The notes under the pieces: generated by a model | What the model was told of the DNA's origin: nothing | Database searches by the model: none | Seen by the model: only the letters and a program-made list of their open reading frames with translations | Assembly (NCBI GenBank): GCA_017538965.1 | Contig: JAFYHU010000015.1 | Coordinates: 1 to 64,000 of the forward strand | Reading direction: 5' to 3' | Source of the DNA: Oscillospiraceae bacterium | GTDB taxonomy: Bacteria > Bacillota > Clostridia > Oscillospirales > Oscillospiraceae | Length of the DNA: 64,000 nucleotides | Program-made: the position numbers and the translations under genes | Shown: piece after piece, positions 55,194 through 63,887 of the stretch | Numbering within the stretch: position 1 is the stretch's first letter | Layout of the letters: every line of letters begins with the position of its first letter

Positions 55194-55222
55194 ATTATAG
55201 CCGAATTTCTTTATGTCGTCAA
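55194..55222 (-). promoter_or_regulatory. promoter of the toxin-antitoxin operon
   Basis: TTGACG (55217-55222), 17-base spacer, TATAAT (55194-55199), 30 bp before the antitoxin ATG. Confidence 0.88.
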
Positions 55223-55244
55223 GTCAGTTTTCTCTACACGAATT

Positions 55245-55287
55245 AAACCCGCCGATTCTCTCTTTCCTTGTAGAGAACCGACGGGTT
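55245..55287 (-). terminator. hairpin after prepilin 1
   Basis: AAACCCGCCGATTCTC pairs with GAGAACCGACGGGTT. The same hairpin, with the adjacent GTTACACCGGGGA, follows prepilin 2 at 59355-59398, so gene and terminator were duplicated together. The T-run is weak. Confidence 0.7.
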
Positions 55288-55345
55288 ACTTGAATTCCGT
55301 GTTACACCGGGGAGTGTTACATCCCTATCGTCACATTCAAACGAT

Positions 55346-56332
55346 TTACTTGTTTTTCCGTGTAGACTGGCTGACCGACGGATCAGTAGTCATACCGGCG
55401 CCTTTAATATAGGTATATGCCGTGGTGGCTTTCTGATTCCATCTTACGTCGCTGCTGCTGAGGTTTTGCAGGTCATTTTGACTGATGCCAAGGTTGACCC
55501 AGAGCCTTGCGCCTTTCCCGGTGTTATCGCCAGAGCTGTTGACTGAGTTGGCGATATAGTTTTCGCTTGTGTTCTCGGAGACATCATAACCGCTTTGCTC
55601 AAATACGTCGGTAAGATAAATCTTGTTGTGATATTTATCGCTATTGCTGACTTCACCTTTTACGATCGTGCTCTCCGCGAGCGTAACGCACATCTCTTTG
55701 TTGTTGTTCAGGCTCTGTACCAGTTCTTCATTTTTGCCACCCGTATAGGATTTCCCTTTGAATTCTGATTTCACGTCTGTGCCGTCAAAAAACAGGTCGT
55801 GAAGTTCACCGTATGTCATGTCCCGGAATACGCTCTGCAGGCTGTTAAGCAAAAGCACGTCCCGATCGACCTTCTCTTTCTCAGTTAAGCTGGCATATTG
55901 CGCTGAATTGGTCACATTGAATCCGGCATAGGCTCCCGTTAGCCAAATAATTTGGCAGACGTTAGTATTCGGGATATATCGTACAGTACACTGCCCTTCC
56001 GCTTTGGGCTTCCCAACCCATTCTGTAGACGGAACGCTTCCGATTGACATATTTGCAACGTCAGTGCTCCAATCGTCCTGTTTTTGCTTAAGGGGTTCGA
56101 TGACAGCCTTGAAAGTGCCGTCAGACTGTTTTATGCTCTCATCATCTATGTTGGCAGCTACCATTACTTCGGCATATGCGCTCCTTACATTTGCAAGGTC
56201 AGTCGCTTCCCTGCTTTTTTCCAATTGATTGGTAAATATCGGAATTGCAATAGCAGTAAGAACCGCAATAATCGCCACAACAATCAGCAGTTCCGCTAAA
56301 GTGAATCCTTCTCTATTCTTATGCATTTTCAT
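55346..56332 (-). CDS. type IV prepilin-like protein 1
   Basis: 328 residues from the ATG at 56332 (AAAGGAA upstream). Leader MKMHKNREG, then the class III signal GFTLAELLIVVAIIAVLTAI for prepilin peptidase, then EKSREATDLANVRSAYAEVM. The globular domain is larger than usual for a pilin (about 290 residues) and has no family match I recognise. AT-rich. No assembly ATPase, platform or prepilin peptidase in the window, so the machinery is elsewhere. Paralogous to the interrupted gene at 59477. Confidence 0.85.
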   Translation of the reverse strand: MKMHKNREGFTLAELLIVVAIIAVLTAIAIPIFTNQLEKSREATDLANVRSAYAEVMVAANIDDESIKQSDGTFKAVIEPLKQKQDDWSTDVANMSIGSVPSTEWVGKPKAEGQCTVRYIPNTNVCQIIWLTGAYAGFNVTNSAQYASLTEKEKVDRDVLLLNSLQSVFRDMTYGELHDLFFDGTDVKSEFKGKSYTGGKNEELVQSLNNNKEMCVTLAESTIVKGEVSNSDKYHNKIYLTDVFEQSGYDVSENTSENYIANSVNSSGDNTGKGARLWVNLGISQNDLQNLSSSDVRWNQKATTAYTYIKGAGMTTDPSVSQSTRKNK

Positions 56333-56469
56333 TTCATTCCTTTTGTTCATATTCCCAGTAAAAGCACATCCCGCCGAGGCTAAATCAGTCCGATTCTATT
56401 CTCTCTCATAGCAACGAATACTTCTACACTGTTCCTTGTTGTTTTCGACGCTTTCGACTATTTGTATAC

Positions 56470-56498
56470 ACTGTAGCATATAACAACCCAATCGTCAA
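56470..56498 (-). promoter_or_regulatory. promoter of prepilin 1
   Basis: TTGACG (56493-56498), 17-base spacer, TACAGT (56470-56475). Confidence 0.7.
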
Positions 56499-56518
56499 TA
56501 TGTTTTACATATCGCGAA

Positions 56519-57886
56519 TCAACCATTCCCATTGTCATTCACATACCCCATTCCCAAGAAGACAAACAAAAAAGGGGCCGTGCAGAAAATAGTATTACCA
56601 AAGAACGCTGAAACAAGATAGCCAAACGCTCCTGTTAAACAAACGAGACTAATCCGTGTCAAGTCTATTCTCCATTTTAGCGCTCTGATATAGACTCCAA
56701 AAATACCGGCCAGGTAAAACAATCCGGCCGGGATGCCATAGAACAACGTATACTGCAGATATTCATTATGTACACGTGTATTCTTCGCATATTCCTTCAA
56801 TCCTCGTGCACAGACTCCTTCAAAGCCAATACCAAAAACGGGTGAATCAGCTATAAGTTTCAAAGCACGCTTCCATATGATCCATCGACCTGAACCGGCA
56901 TGATTAGAATTCTCAGCATGTGTCGCAATACCAAATAAATCAGCGAATAACTGTGCAAAGTTCTTTGTCAGGTTTCCGTTGACTACTCCGAAGATGACCA
57001 ACAATAACAAGTAAACTGTTACCACAAATACTGCCTGTTTATTAATCTTATGTTCCAATATACCGTGAGTAATCAATAGAAAGAGCATAGCAAATGTGCA
57101 TGCTACCCATGCACCCATGGTGTTATTATAAGAGAGAGTTACGGTATTGACCATCAACGTGACTATGGAAAAAACTTTCCATTCTGCTTTGCTTTCCGCA
57201 ATAAACATTGCCGCTGAAAGGGGAATAGACACCGAGAGATAATAGCCGTAATAATTGATGTTGCTGTAGATCGCAGTAACGCGTGGAGTCCATATGAAAA
57301 AGACGGAGTCTATCTGTGTCTTCCAAAGCACAAAGGCCGTAATTGCGAGGAACAGACAGACTCCCTCATGAAGTCGTACTATGATTCTTTTTTTCTGTTC
57401 ATATCTCACAAGAATAGCAGCCGGAAAAACGATCAAGAAATACCCGAGTTGCATGAAAATGGTTTCAAATCTCAAATGAATACTGTCACCATATAAGCAG
57501 TATGAATTCCACCCATTTATGCAAGTAGATAGTACCATCCAAATCACAAGGCCAAAGAAAAACATAATCCCTGGATTATCCCGCAGCCATACTCGAAGTT
57601 TACTTCTTTCTCTTTGTTTTTGCCATAGTTCGATCACAATGGAAATCCCTCCGGTTAAGGCAGAGATTGGCCAAATCCAATTATTAAAAATAACCGGATG
57701 CGTATATATCGTATAATCGATACTGTGATGGATCAGGCACAAGGCTCCGACAATGAATGGAGATATGATAAACAGACTAACGCATAAGAAAGCAGCCCAC
57801 GATGAGAAATCTGCGGGCAACGCAGGAAAAACATGAAGAAAAGGCACCTCAATTTCTCTATTCCAGATGGATTTCTTTTCCTTCAT
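56519..57886 (-). CDS. O-antigen ligase/polymerase-like membrane protein
   Basis: 455 residues, about eleven membrane helices. The large loop has GSGRWIIWKRALKLIADSPVFGIGFEG and RVHNEYLQ, the Wzy_C/O-antigen ligase signature (conserved Arg and His). Such proteins polymerise or transfer surface glycans; in this family some glycosylate pilins, which fits the prepilin next door but is inference. AT-rich. Ribosome binding site GGAGAG. The 57887-58031 gap holds nothing evident. Confidence 0.82.
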   Translation of the reverse strand: MKEKKSIWNREIEVPFLHVFPALPADFSSWAAFLCVSLFIISPFIVGALCLIHHSIDYTIYTHPVIFNNWIWPISALTGGISIVIELWQKQRERSKLRVWLRDNPGIMFFFGLVIWMVLSTCINGWNSYCLYGDSIHLRFETIFMQLGYFLIVFPAAILVRYEQKKRIIVRLHEGVCLFLAITAFVLWKTQIDSVFFIWTPRVTAIYSNINYYGYYLSVSIPLSAAMFIAESKAEWKVFSIVTLMVNTVTLSYNNTMGAWVACTFAMLFLLITHGILEHKINKQAVFVVTVYLLLLVIFGVVNGNLTKNFAQLFADLFGIATHAENSNHAGSGRWIIWKRALKLIADSPVFGIGFEGVCARGLKEYAKNTRVHNEYLQYTLFYGIPAGLFYLAGIFGVYIRALKWRIDLTRISLVCLTGAFGYLVSAFFGNTIFCTAPFLFVFLGMGYVNDNGNG

Positions 57887-58030
57887 TTTCGTCTCTCCGT
57901 TGATTCATGTTTCGTGCACAGCATAACAGAACTGAAGCACATTATCAAGTGAAATGAAAAGTGATTTTTTACAAAAACAAGAATAAGCCCTATCTCTCGG
58001 ATGCGGCCTTTCTATTATAACGTTCTCCAA

Positions 58031-59221
58031 TTAACTGGACTTTTTTAATGGCAGAATATCTACGACTACTTCCTCAGATACATCAATATCCTTCAGGTTA
58101 TATTTCCAATGAAATACGACAGGTTCGGAATTGACTTCTTTGAAGTATAGATAGATACGATCAGCCAGTTCCGCTTTGGACTTGACCCGTATGCCCCGGA
58201 GCATCTGCTTCGTCATCTTACTGAAGAAACCCTCGACCATGTTCAGCCAGGAACCATGCTTGGGTGTAAATACGAATTCAAAGCGCCCAGGTACTGTGGC
58301 AAGATACGATCTTGTTTCCTCAGAAGTATGTACTTTCAGGTTATCAAGCACCAGCCGAATCTTGTCCCCTTTTGGATACTTATTATCGAGTATTTTGAGG
58401 AACTCAATATAGTCCCTGCTGTTGTGGGTTTCGCTGACCAAAGGAATCGCCTCCCCGGTCTGCAGGTCAATTCCTGCGAGTAACGACAACGTGCCAAGCC
58501 GCCTGTACTCGTAGTCCCTGCTGATTGTCCCGTGAGATTCATCAGGCTGGAGATCTTCCGATGTTGTGGCAATTGCCTGTATGCCTGGCTTTTCATCGTA
58601 AGAGAGGACATGCACAATCTCTTCGTCTTCCGGCCAGGGGATAAAGTTTCCCTCCTCATCGAATTGCATGGACAGTTGCTTATAGACCAGAAGGACGTTG
58701 TGCATCTTGTCATCGAAGTCGGGATCACGGTTTTCGCAATAATACTTGATCCGGAACGGCTTGATCTCGGCTTCATCAAGGATCGTATGTACGGTGCTTT
58801 TATGAATTGTTGAAAGCCTTGTAAAGCCGGCAGCCTCCGCATTCTTATTGATATGGGATGTCAACTTTGCATAGGTCCAAGCCTCCGCAGAGTATCCTAA
58901 GTCCTTTGGCTTTTGGCAGGCGATATTGATGATCCAAGCCTTTTCATCATCTGTAATCTCCGCATTACGACCACGGCCAGGTGCATCAAATAAAGCATTT
59001 TCAATGCCGCCTTCCGCGTACTTGTTGAGGCAGAGCATCACGCTTTTGCGATTAATACCGACCTTATCAGCGATATCATCAATTGAGCAGCCATCTGATT
59101 TTAAAAGCAGGATACGCGCTCTGTTTACTGTCTGAGCCTGAATCGTACGGGCACGGGTTTGCGTTTCCAGATACTCGCGTTCTTCAGTGGTAAGGTTGAT
59201 GACACTTGATTTTCGTCCCAT
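58031..59221 (-). CDS. IS630-family transposase
   Basis: 396 residues. N-terminal helix-turn-helix (DDIADKVGINRKSVMLCLNKY), then the DDE core: SYDEKPG, VLDNLKVH and WLNMVEGFFSKM. Intact reading frame; the TAA stop is formed inside the left terminal inverted repeat. Cut-and-paste transposition into TA is the family's habit. Confidence 0.95.
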   Translation of the reverse strand: MGRKSSVINLTTEEREYLETQTRARTIQAQTVNRARILLLKSDGCSIDDIADKVGINRKSVMLCLNKYAEGGIENALFDAPGRGRNAEITDDEKAWIINIACQKPKDLGYSAEAWTYAKLTSHINKNAEAAGFTRLSTIHKSTVHTILDEAEIKPFRIKYYCENRDPDFDDKMHNVLLVYKQLSMQFDEEGNFIPWPEDEEIVHVLSYDEKPGIQAIATTSEDLQPDESHGTISRDYEYRRLGTLSLLAGIDLQTGEAIPLVSETHNSRDYIEFLKILDNKYPKGDKIRLVLDNLKVHTSEETRSYLATVPGRFEFVFTPKHGSWLNMVEGFFSKMTKQMLRGIRVKSKAELADRIYLYFKEVNSEPVVFHWKYNLKDIDVSEEVVVDILPLKKSS

Positions 59222-59284
59222 GGTGCAATGCCTCCATCGATTGATGAAACCATTATACCATAGAATTCGATTTTAGTCCAGTTA
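58032..59284 (-). mobile_element. IS630-family insertion sequence
   Basis: About 1253 bp. Left end TAACTGGACTTTTTT (58032) and right end TTTTAGTCCAGTTA (59271-59284) form terminal inverted repeats of at least 10 bp, with TA at both outer edges as expected for IS630. It holds one transposase gene and separates the two prepilin modules. Confidence 0.88.
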
Positions 59285-59354
59285 TTTAAAAGATATTATA
59301 CTATATAACGAATAATTCCCTTTGCATGCAAGATCAGATCATAAGCTCACAAAG

Positions 59355-59398
59355 AAACCCGCCGATTCTCCCTTACCCGGTGAGAGAATCGACGGGTT
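59355..59398 (-). terminator. terminator after prepilin 2
   Basis: AAACCCGCCGATTCTC pairs with GAGAATCGACGGGTT; on the minus strand TTTCTTT follows. Duplicate of the hairpin at 55245-55287. Confidence 0.8.
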
Positions 59399-59476
59399 GT
59401 TTTGTTGAATTTCGCTTTTGTTACACCGGGGACTGTTACAACAGAATCATCCCCGTTGTACATCCGTTGTTTTGTC

Positions 59477-59806
59477 TTAGGAACCGGTAAGGAAAGAACT
59501 TCTGGCAGTCTCGGTTCCAACAGTAGCCACACCTTGATCGGTAATTGCTACATCAATACTACTTTTCTTGGAAGAATCACTACCAATAACTGTCTTTGCT
59601 GTAACACCAGCGACTTCTGCATCCGCGGCGCTTTTCCAATCTGTAGTATTACTCTGGAGAGGAACTGTAGCAGTATGTGCATTATTGTCTTCCAAAAACG
59701 CCGCCATCACTTCGGCATATGCTGAGCGGATGTTTGCCATATCAGTTGCCTCACGGCTCTTCTCAAGCTGATTTGTGAACACGGGGATTGCAATAGCAGT
59801 CAGCAC
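59477..59806 (-). pseudogene. prepilin 2, 5' end removed by element insertion
   Basis: Keeps VLTAIAIPVFTNQLEKSREATDMANIRSAYAEVM, nearly identical to prepilin 1, then a shorter ~75-residue C-terminal domain. The leader and GFTLAELLIVVAIIA are missing; homology stops at about 59807-59813 and unrelated sequence with a terminator of a neighbouring gene follows. As it stands it cannot be processed or exported as a pilin. Confidence 0.85.
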
Positions 59807-59915
59807 GGCCGCTAAGCACTACAGACCATCGGCGATGTGGGAAATCAGATTCTTGGCTTTTGGTAACCGATTTCGACAGTTGGAAACGGAATCTGCCTAC
59901 TGGAAACGGGCAGAG

Positions 59916-59955
59916 AAAAAGCCCGGAGAAAACGGTCTCTTCTCGCTCTCCGGGC
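59916..59955 (-). terminator. intrinsic terminator
   Basis: GCCCGGAGA and TCTCCGGGC pair around a 17-base loop; TTTTTCTC follows on the minus strand. Ends the element's leftmost transcript six bases after the gene. Confidence 0.85.
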
Positions 59956-59960
59956 TGAAT

Positions 59961-60371
59961 TCATGCCGCTATTTTCTTCACGACGTTCTTTGCAATTTGT
60001 CTCCCTCCAGGTGTGCCGGCTGTGAGCAGACAAAAAGTCCCGAATAGCAGCCAGCCCCAGTTCTGGCTCAACCAGGCGGTAACTTTCCCGATGTTGTCAG
60101 TCTGAGCCTCCTGCAGCCGTATCACCCTATTTGTATTGTTTTCTTCGTGCCCATCATAGTCGGCGTTTTCTCGGTGGATGAAATCAAGCTTCTCTCCCAT
60201 TCCGAGTTTCTCATCGTCCAAGATTGCCTGAACTGTTTTCTCATGCATCGCCTTGCCGCTCATGGCCTGAACCTGCTGTACCAGGTTCTCAGTGTCGGTG
60301 GCATTCTTTTGAGTGTTGTCGAGCGATTCCGCCAGGGTTTCGCTGATCTCGTTTACGTTAATGTTTTCCAT
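59961..60371 (-). CDS. element-borne tail-anchored protein, unknown
   Basis: 136 residues. Residues 1-95 are polar and helical with coiled-coil character (LDNTQKNATDTENLVQQVQA); one membrane helix lies near 103-120 (WLLFGTFCLLTAG), followed by GGRQIAKNVVKKIAA. Resembles small tail-anchored proteins of integrative elements, without a family name I can give. Lies 15 bp after the gene at 60387 and may be co-expressed with it. Confidence 0.6.
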   Translation of the reverse strand: MENINVNEISETLAESLDNTQKNATDTENLVQQVQAMSGKAMHEKTVQAILDDEKLGMGEKLDFIHRENADYDGHEENNTNRVIRLQEAQTDNIGKVTAWLSQNWGWLLFGTFCLLTAGTPGGRQIAKNVVKKIAA

Positions 60372-60386
60372 GCTGACCCTCCATTG

Positions 60387-60878
60387 TCACTCGTTTTCTT
60401 CCGGCTCTGCGGCCTCTTTCAAAATAAGCATGATTCTGTTGATGTGGAATATGGCATCTTCATCCGACCGCTCCAGCAGCCGTGCAAAATCTGCTATCGC
60501 TTCAAGACGCTCCGCCATCGATATGCCGCCTGGTTTTCGTTTTGAGTCTTGTCCTTCATTTTCAATAAGTGTGTAGGTAAGGAGCCGATTCCCAACCAGA
60601 TACTGCTCATACTTCCCGCCGAAGTTTTTGAGTAAGTAGCTGGAGATTCCACGCAGCCGCTTGCCGTATGAGAAAGAGTCGACCAGCTCATCTGGAATTC
60701 GTATATCGAGATATACCCTGTCATCGTCCGTGGGCATTGGATATTGGAGAACAACATCATACCGCATATTGAGATTCAGGCTGGCATTATTAGACGCCAG
60801 ACGGATATCCTGGATGCAATCGATAGCCCGAAGATCGGGACTGGCAAATTCAATGATAACTCGCTTTGTTACTGCCAC
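60387..60878 (-). CDS. element-borne protein of unknown function
   Basis: 163 residues from a GTG at 60878 preceded by GAGGAGGTG; the earlier in-frame ATG overlaps the -35 box and cannot be the start. Mixed alpha/beta, soluble: VTKRVIIEFASPDLRAIDCI, YDVVLQYPMPTDDDRVYLDI, then a helical C-terminus ending EAAEPEENE. No recognised motif. Confidence 0.6.
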   Translation of the reverse strand: MAVTKRVIIEFASPDLRAIDCIQDIRLASNNASLNLNMRYDVVLQYPMPTDDDRVYLDIRIPDELVDSFSYGKRLRGISSYLLKNFGGKYEQYLVGNRLLTYTLIENEGQDSKRKPGGISMAERLEAIADFARLLERSDEDAIFHINRIMLILKEAAEPEENE

Positions 60879-60923
60879 AACAATCACCTCCTCAGCACCG
60901 GCAGTATTATTCTTTTCTCTTGC

Positions 60924-60953
60924 AGTATATATTATCGGAGTATGTGTTGTCAA
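60924..60953 (-). promoter_or_regulatory. promoter of the two unknown element genes
   Basis: TTGACA (60948-60953), 18-base spacer, TATACT (60924-60929), just before the ribosome binding site of the GTG start. Confidence 0.8.
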
Positions 60954-60987
60954 GCAAAACTTTTACTGTTTACACTGACAGTATTAA

Positions 60988-61020
60988 ACAGAGCCGACAG
61001 TATTCACCTGCCGACTCTGT
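60988..61020 (-). terminator. terminator after the recombinase genes
   Basis: ACAGAGCCGACAG and CTGCCGACTCTGT pair with one mismatch around a seven-base loop, 17 bp after the recombinase stop. T-run short (TTTAAT). Confidence 0.65.
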
Positions 61021-61036
61021 TTGCCAAGTCCTGTGT

Positions 61037-62425
61037 TCAGATTTTAACCTGTTTCTCCGTGCCGTCCAGGAACCGGATCACCAGCTCCGTGGGCGACTGC
61101 ACAATGATCTCTTCCAGCACCGAGCGCGTTAGCTCCGGCACCTCGGTGTCCAGCGGCCCCTCCGCGGTCATGGCGAGGAACATCCGGGCGCGGTAACGCT
61201 GCAAGGCGTCGCCCTCGGTGGCCATCCGCTCCCACTTCGGCAGGTGCTCCTGCCTGTGCTCGATGATGCTGTTCCATGCCACCACCATCCCGGCGCGCAG
61301 GGTCTCCTCGCGGATGAACTCCGCCGAGCAGGTGTGACCCTTCCTCTTCTCGGCGTTCTCGCATTTCCAGAAGACGGCGCGGTTACCCTTCCAGTATTTG
61401 CGCACGAACTTGCCGCCGCAGGCTGCGCAGAAGACGCGGGAGTAAAAACGGTCGCCTGTGCTGCTGCCGACAGTATGGATGCCGTGGCGCTGTCTGAATT
61501 CCTCCCGCCGCTTCATCTCCACCTGCACTGCTTCCCACTCTTCACGCGGGATGATGCCCTTGTGGTTGTCGCGGATGAAGTACTGTTCCAGCGCGCCGTC
61601 GTTGTCAGCCTGCTTCTTGGTCAGGAAGTCAGCGGTGTAAGTCTTCTGCATGAGCAAATCTCCGACGTGCTTCTCGTTCTGGAGCATCCGCTCAATGGTG
61701 ACCGGGAACCAGCTCGCCTTGCCGTGAACCCCCGGAATGCCCTCGGCGTTGAGCCGCCGGGAGATTTCCGAAATGGTCCATCCTTCGAGGAAGTCCCTGT
61801 AGACGCGGCGCACCGTGGCGGCCTGCTCCTCGTTGATAACCAGGTTGCCGTCAGCGTCCTTGTCGTAGCCGAGCAGGGATTCGCAGTTGATGTGCGGGAT
61901 GCCCTGCTGGAACTTGGAGCGAATGCCCCACTGGGTGTTCTCCGAAATGTTCCTGCTCTCTTCCTGGGCCAGCGAGCTTAAAATCGTGAACATCAGCTCC
62001 CCGGATGCTTCCATCGTATTGATCGACTCTTTTTCAAAAATGATCGGAATGCCCAGGTTCTTCAGCTTCCGGCTGTAGTTCAGGCAGTCGGCGGTGTTGC
62101 GGGCAAACCGGCTGATCGACTTCGTGATCACCAGATCCACCCTTCCTTCGTCGCAGGCGGCGATCATTTCCATGAAGCCGCTGCGCTTCTTCGTGCCGGT
62201 CCCGGAGATGCCGTCGTCGGCGAAGATGCCCGCCAGCTCCCAGTCGGGATTGTTGTTGATCAGTTTGGTGTAGTAGTCCACCTGGTTTTTGAAGGACCCT
62301 TCCTGCTCTTCATGGTCGGTACTGACGCGGCAGTATGCCGCCACCCTCTTTTTCCTCCCGTTTCCCCCTGCGGGTTTACTTCCGCCTGTCGGGTTTGCGG
62401 GAATAACCGTAACCTTCCGTGCCAT
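61037..62425 (-). CDS. large serine recombinase 1
   Basis: 462 residues. Catalytic domain with AAYCRVSTD (nucleophile Ser near 35), IFADDGISGT and ITKSISRFARNT; Recombinase domain near 175-280; zinc ribbon RVFCAACGGKFV...CENAEKRKGHTC; C-terminal coiled part. Ribosome binding site GGAGAA. Its start overlaps the end of recombinase 2 by 50 bp, so both are made from one mRNA. Confidence 0.95.
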   Translation of the reverse strand: MARKVTVIPANPTGGSKPAGGNGRKKRVAAYCRVSTDHEEQEGSFKNQVDYYTKLINNNPDWELAGIFADDGISGTGTKKRSGFMEMIAACDEGRVDLVITKSISRFARNTADCLNYSRKLKNLGIPIIFEKESINTMEASGELMFTILSSLAQEESRNISENTQWGIRSKFQQGIPHINCESLLGYDKDADGNLVINEEQAATVRRVYRDFLEGWTISEISRRLNAEGIPGVHGKASWFPVTIERMLQNEKHVGDLLMQKTYTADFLTKKQADNDGALEQYFIRDNHKGIIPREEWEAVQVEMKRREEFRQRHGIHTVGSSTGDRFYSRVFCAACGGKFVRKYWKGNRAVFWKCENAEKRKGHTCSAEFIREETLRAGMVVAWNSIIEHRQEHLPKWERMATEGDALQRYRARMFLAMTAEGPLDTEVPELTRSVLEEIIVQSPTELVIRFLDGTEKQVKI

Positions 62426-63878
62426 TCACTTTCTCCTTTCCAATGTAGAAATCTCCCGCCATATTTGCCAGCGGTTTCAGCTTCTCGTCCGGCACCCGGA
62501 CACCCTTGCAGAACTGTTTTCCCTGCCGACTCAGTCCGTTGCAGATCCATGTGACCTTGCCGGCGTTCGATATGATCCTCCGCAGCCGTGACCCGCAGTA
62601 CTTGCAGTAGACGCGGTTCATGTACGGGTAGTTTTCCTCGTTAAGCTCCGGCGCTCCATTTGCATGCGCCGCCTTTGCGTGAGTGCTCTTCCACTCCGCT
62701 TCCGTCATATGGCCGTGCCCTGTGGTTTTCCCCTTCGCCTTGATGGCGAACACGTAGTGACCGCCGTCCGAAAGCGGCAGCCACGAGCGCACTTCGTCGT
62801 CGGTGACGCAGACACCGTCGCAGAAGTCTTTGGAGAACCGCGCCTTTCCGTTGCACTCCCATAGAACGCGCCCGGCACGGACGGAGCGGTTAAGCCTGTG
62901 TCCGCACCCGGCGCAGAACAGCTGGTGGCGGTATGGGTAATTCTCATCAGTCAGATCGGCGGGCTTGCTTTTTGTCGGCGCGACCCTGTGCGTGGCGGCG
63001 TTCAACGTCTCCTGCGCCAGATCCCAAAGCTGCGTGGTCACAAGCGGAATGTGATCATCCTGGATGTAGTACATCTGTTTCTCGCCCCGGTTTTTCACCA
63101 GACGCCGCTCGTCATTTACAAAGAACTGCTGCGCAATGAAGTCTCCCTTGTAGGCTGGGTTTCGGAGCATCCGGGTGACGCTGGCGCGATGGAAGGCGCA
63201 GCCGTTATGGTTGGTGATGCCCTGCGCGTTCAGGTAGTTGGTGATCTGCGCTGCCGTGTAGCCGTCCGCCGCCATCTCGAACATTTCCACCACCAGCGGC
63301 GCGTACTCGTCCGGGTAAAACTCTCCGTCCTCGCCCTTGCTGTAGCCCATGCTGCGCTGAAGCTGCCGGGGCGGTTTGCCTTCCTCATATTTGCGCTTCA
63401 GCGTCATCAGCGTGTGCACCCGCGCCCCTTCGCTCTCCGCCTGTCCGAATGCGGCGTAGAGCGTCATGAGCAGTTCGCCCTCCTGCGAAAGTGTGTCGAT
63501 GCCCTGAAGCTCAAAGTACACACCGATGCCCAGCTCTTTGAGGCGGCGCGTTGACTCCAGCACCGTCCGTGTGTTGCGGGCAAACCGCGTGATGGCTTTG
63601 GTGATGACCTGCCGGAATCGCCCCGCCTCAGCGTCTTCCATCATGTGCTGGAATCCAGGTCGGCTTTCCTTGAAGCCGGAAATGCCAAAGTCGTAGTAAA
63701 TCTCCACCAGCTCGTAGCGCGGGTCTTCTCCGACGGCCTGTGTGTAATGGGCGATCTGGTTTTCCAGGGAATCGCCCTGGTGCTCGGATTTGGTAGAGAC
63801 ACGGCAGTAGACCGCAACCGGAATTTTTCTGTTGGCGTCCGCCGGTCTCTGTGGTATGATCGTGACATTCTTTTTCAT
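62376..63878 (-). CDS. large serine recombinase 2 with doubled zinc ribbon
   Basis: 500 residues. VAVYCRVST (nucleophile Ser near 28), IYYDFGISGF and ITKAITRFARNT, Recombinase domain ~165-270, then two zinc ribbons: HQLFCAGCGHRLNR...CNGKARFSKDFC and NRVYCKYCGSRLRR...CNGLSRQGKQFC. The doubled ribbon lengthens DNA contact. Ribosome binding site AAGGAG overlaps the stop of the upstream gene. Pairs of recombinases are known on some integrative elements. Confidence 0.95.
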   Translation of the reverse strand: MKKNVTIIPQRPADANRKIPVAVYCRVSTKSEHQGDSLENQIAHYTQAVGEDPRYELVEIYYDFGISGFKESRPGFQHMMEDAEAGRFRQVITKAITRFARNTRTVLESTRRLKELGIGVYFELQGIDTLSQEGELLMTLYAAFGQAESEGARVHTLMTLKRKYEEGKPPRQLQRSMGYSKGEDGEFYPDEYAPLVVEMFEMAADGYTAAQITNYLNAQGITNHNGCAFHRASVTRMLRNPAYKGDFIAQQFFVNDERRLVKNRGEKQMYYIQDDHIPLVTTQLWDLAQETLNAATHRVAPTKSKPADLTDENYPYRHQLFCAGCGHRLNRSVRAGRVLWECNGKARFSKDFCDGVCVTDDEVRSWLPLSDGGHYVFAIKAKGKTTGHGHMTEAEWKSTHAKAAHANGAPELNEENYPYMNRVYCKYCGSRLRRIISNAGKVTWICNGLSRQGKQFCKGVRVPDEKLKPLANMAGDFYIGKEKVNGTEGYGYSRKPDRRK

Positions 63879-63887
63879 GGTGTCTCC

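Noticed and set aside
60879..60953. N-terminal extension of the unknown element protein
   Set aside because: It would begin inside the -35 box of its own promoter.
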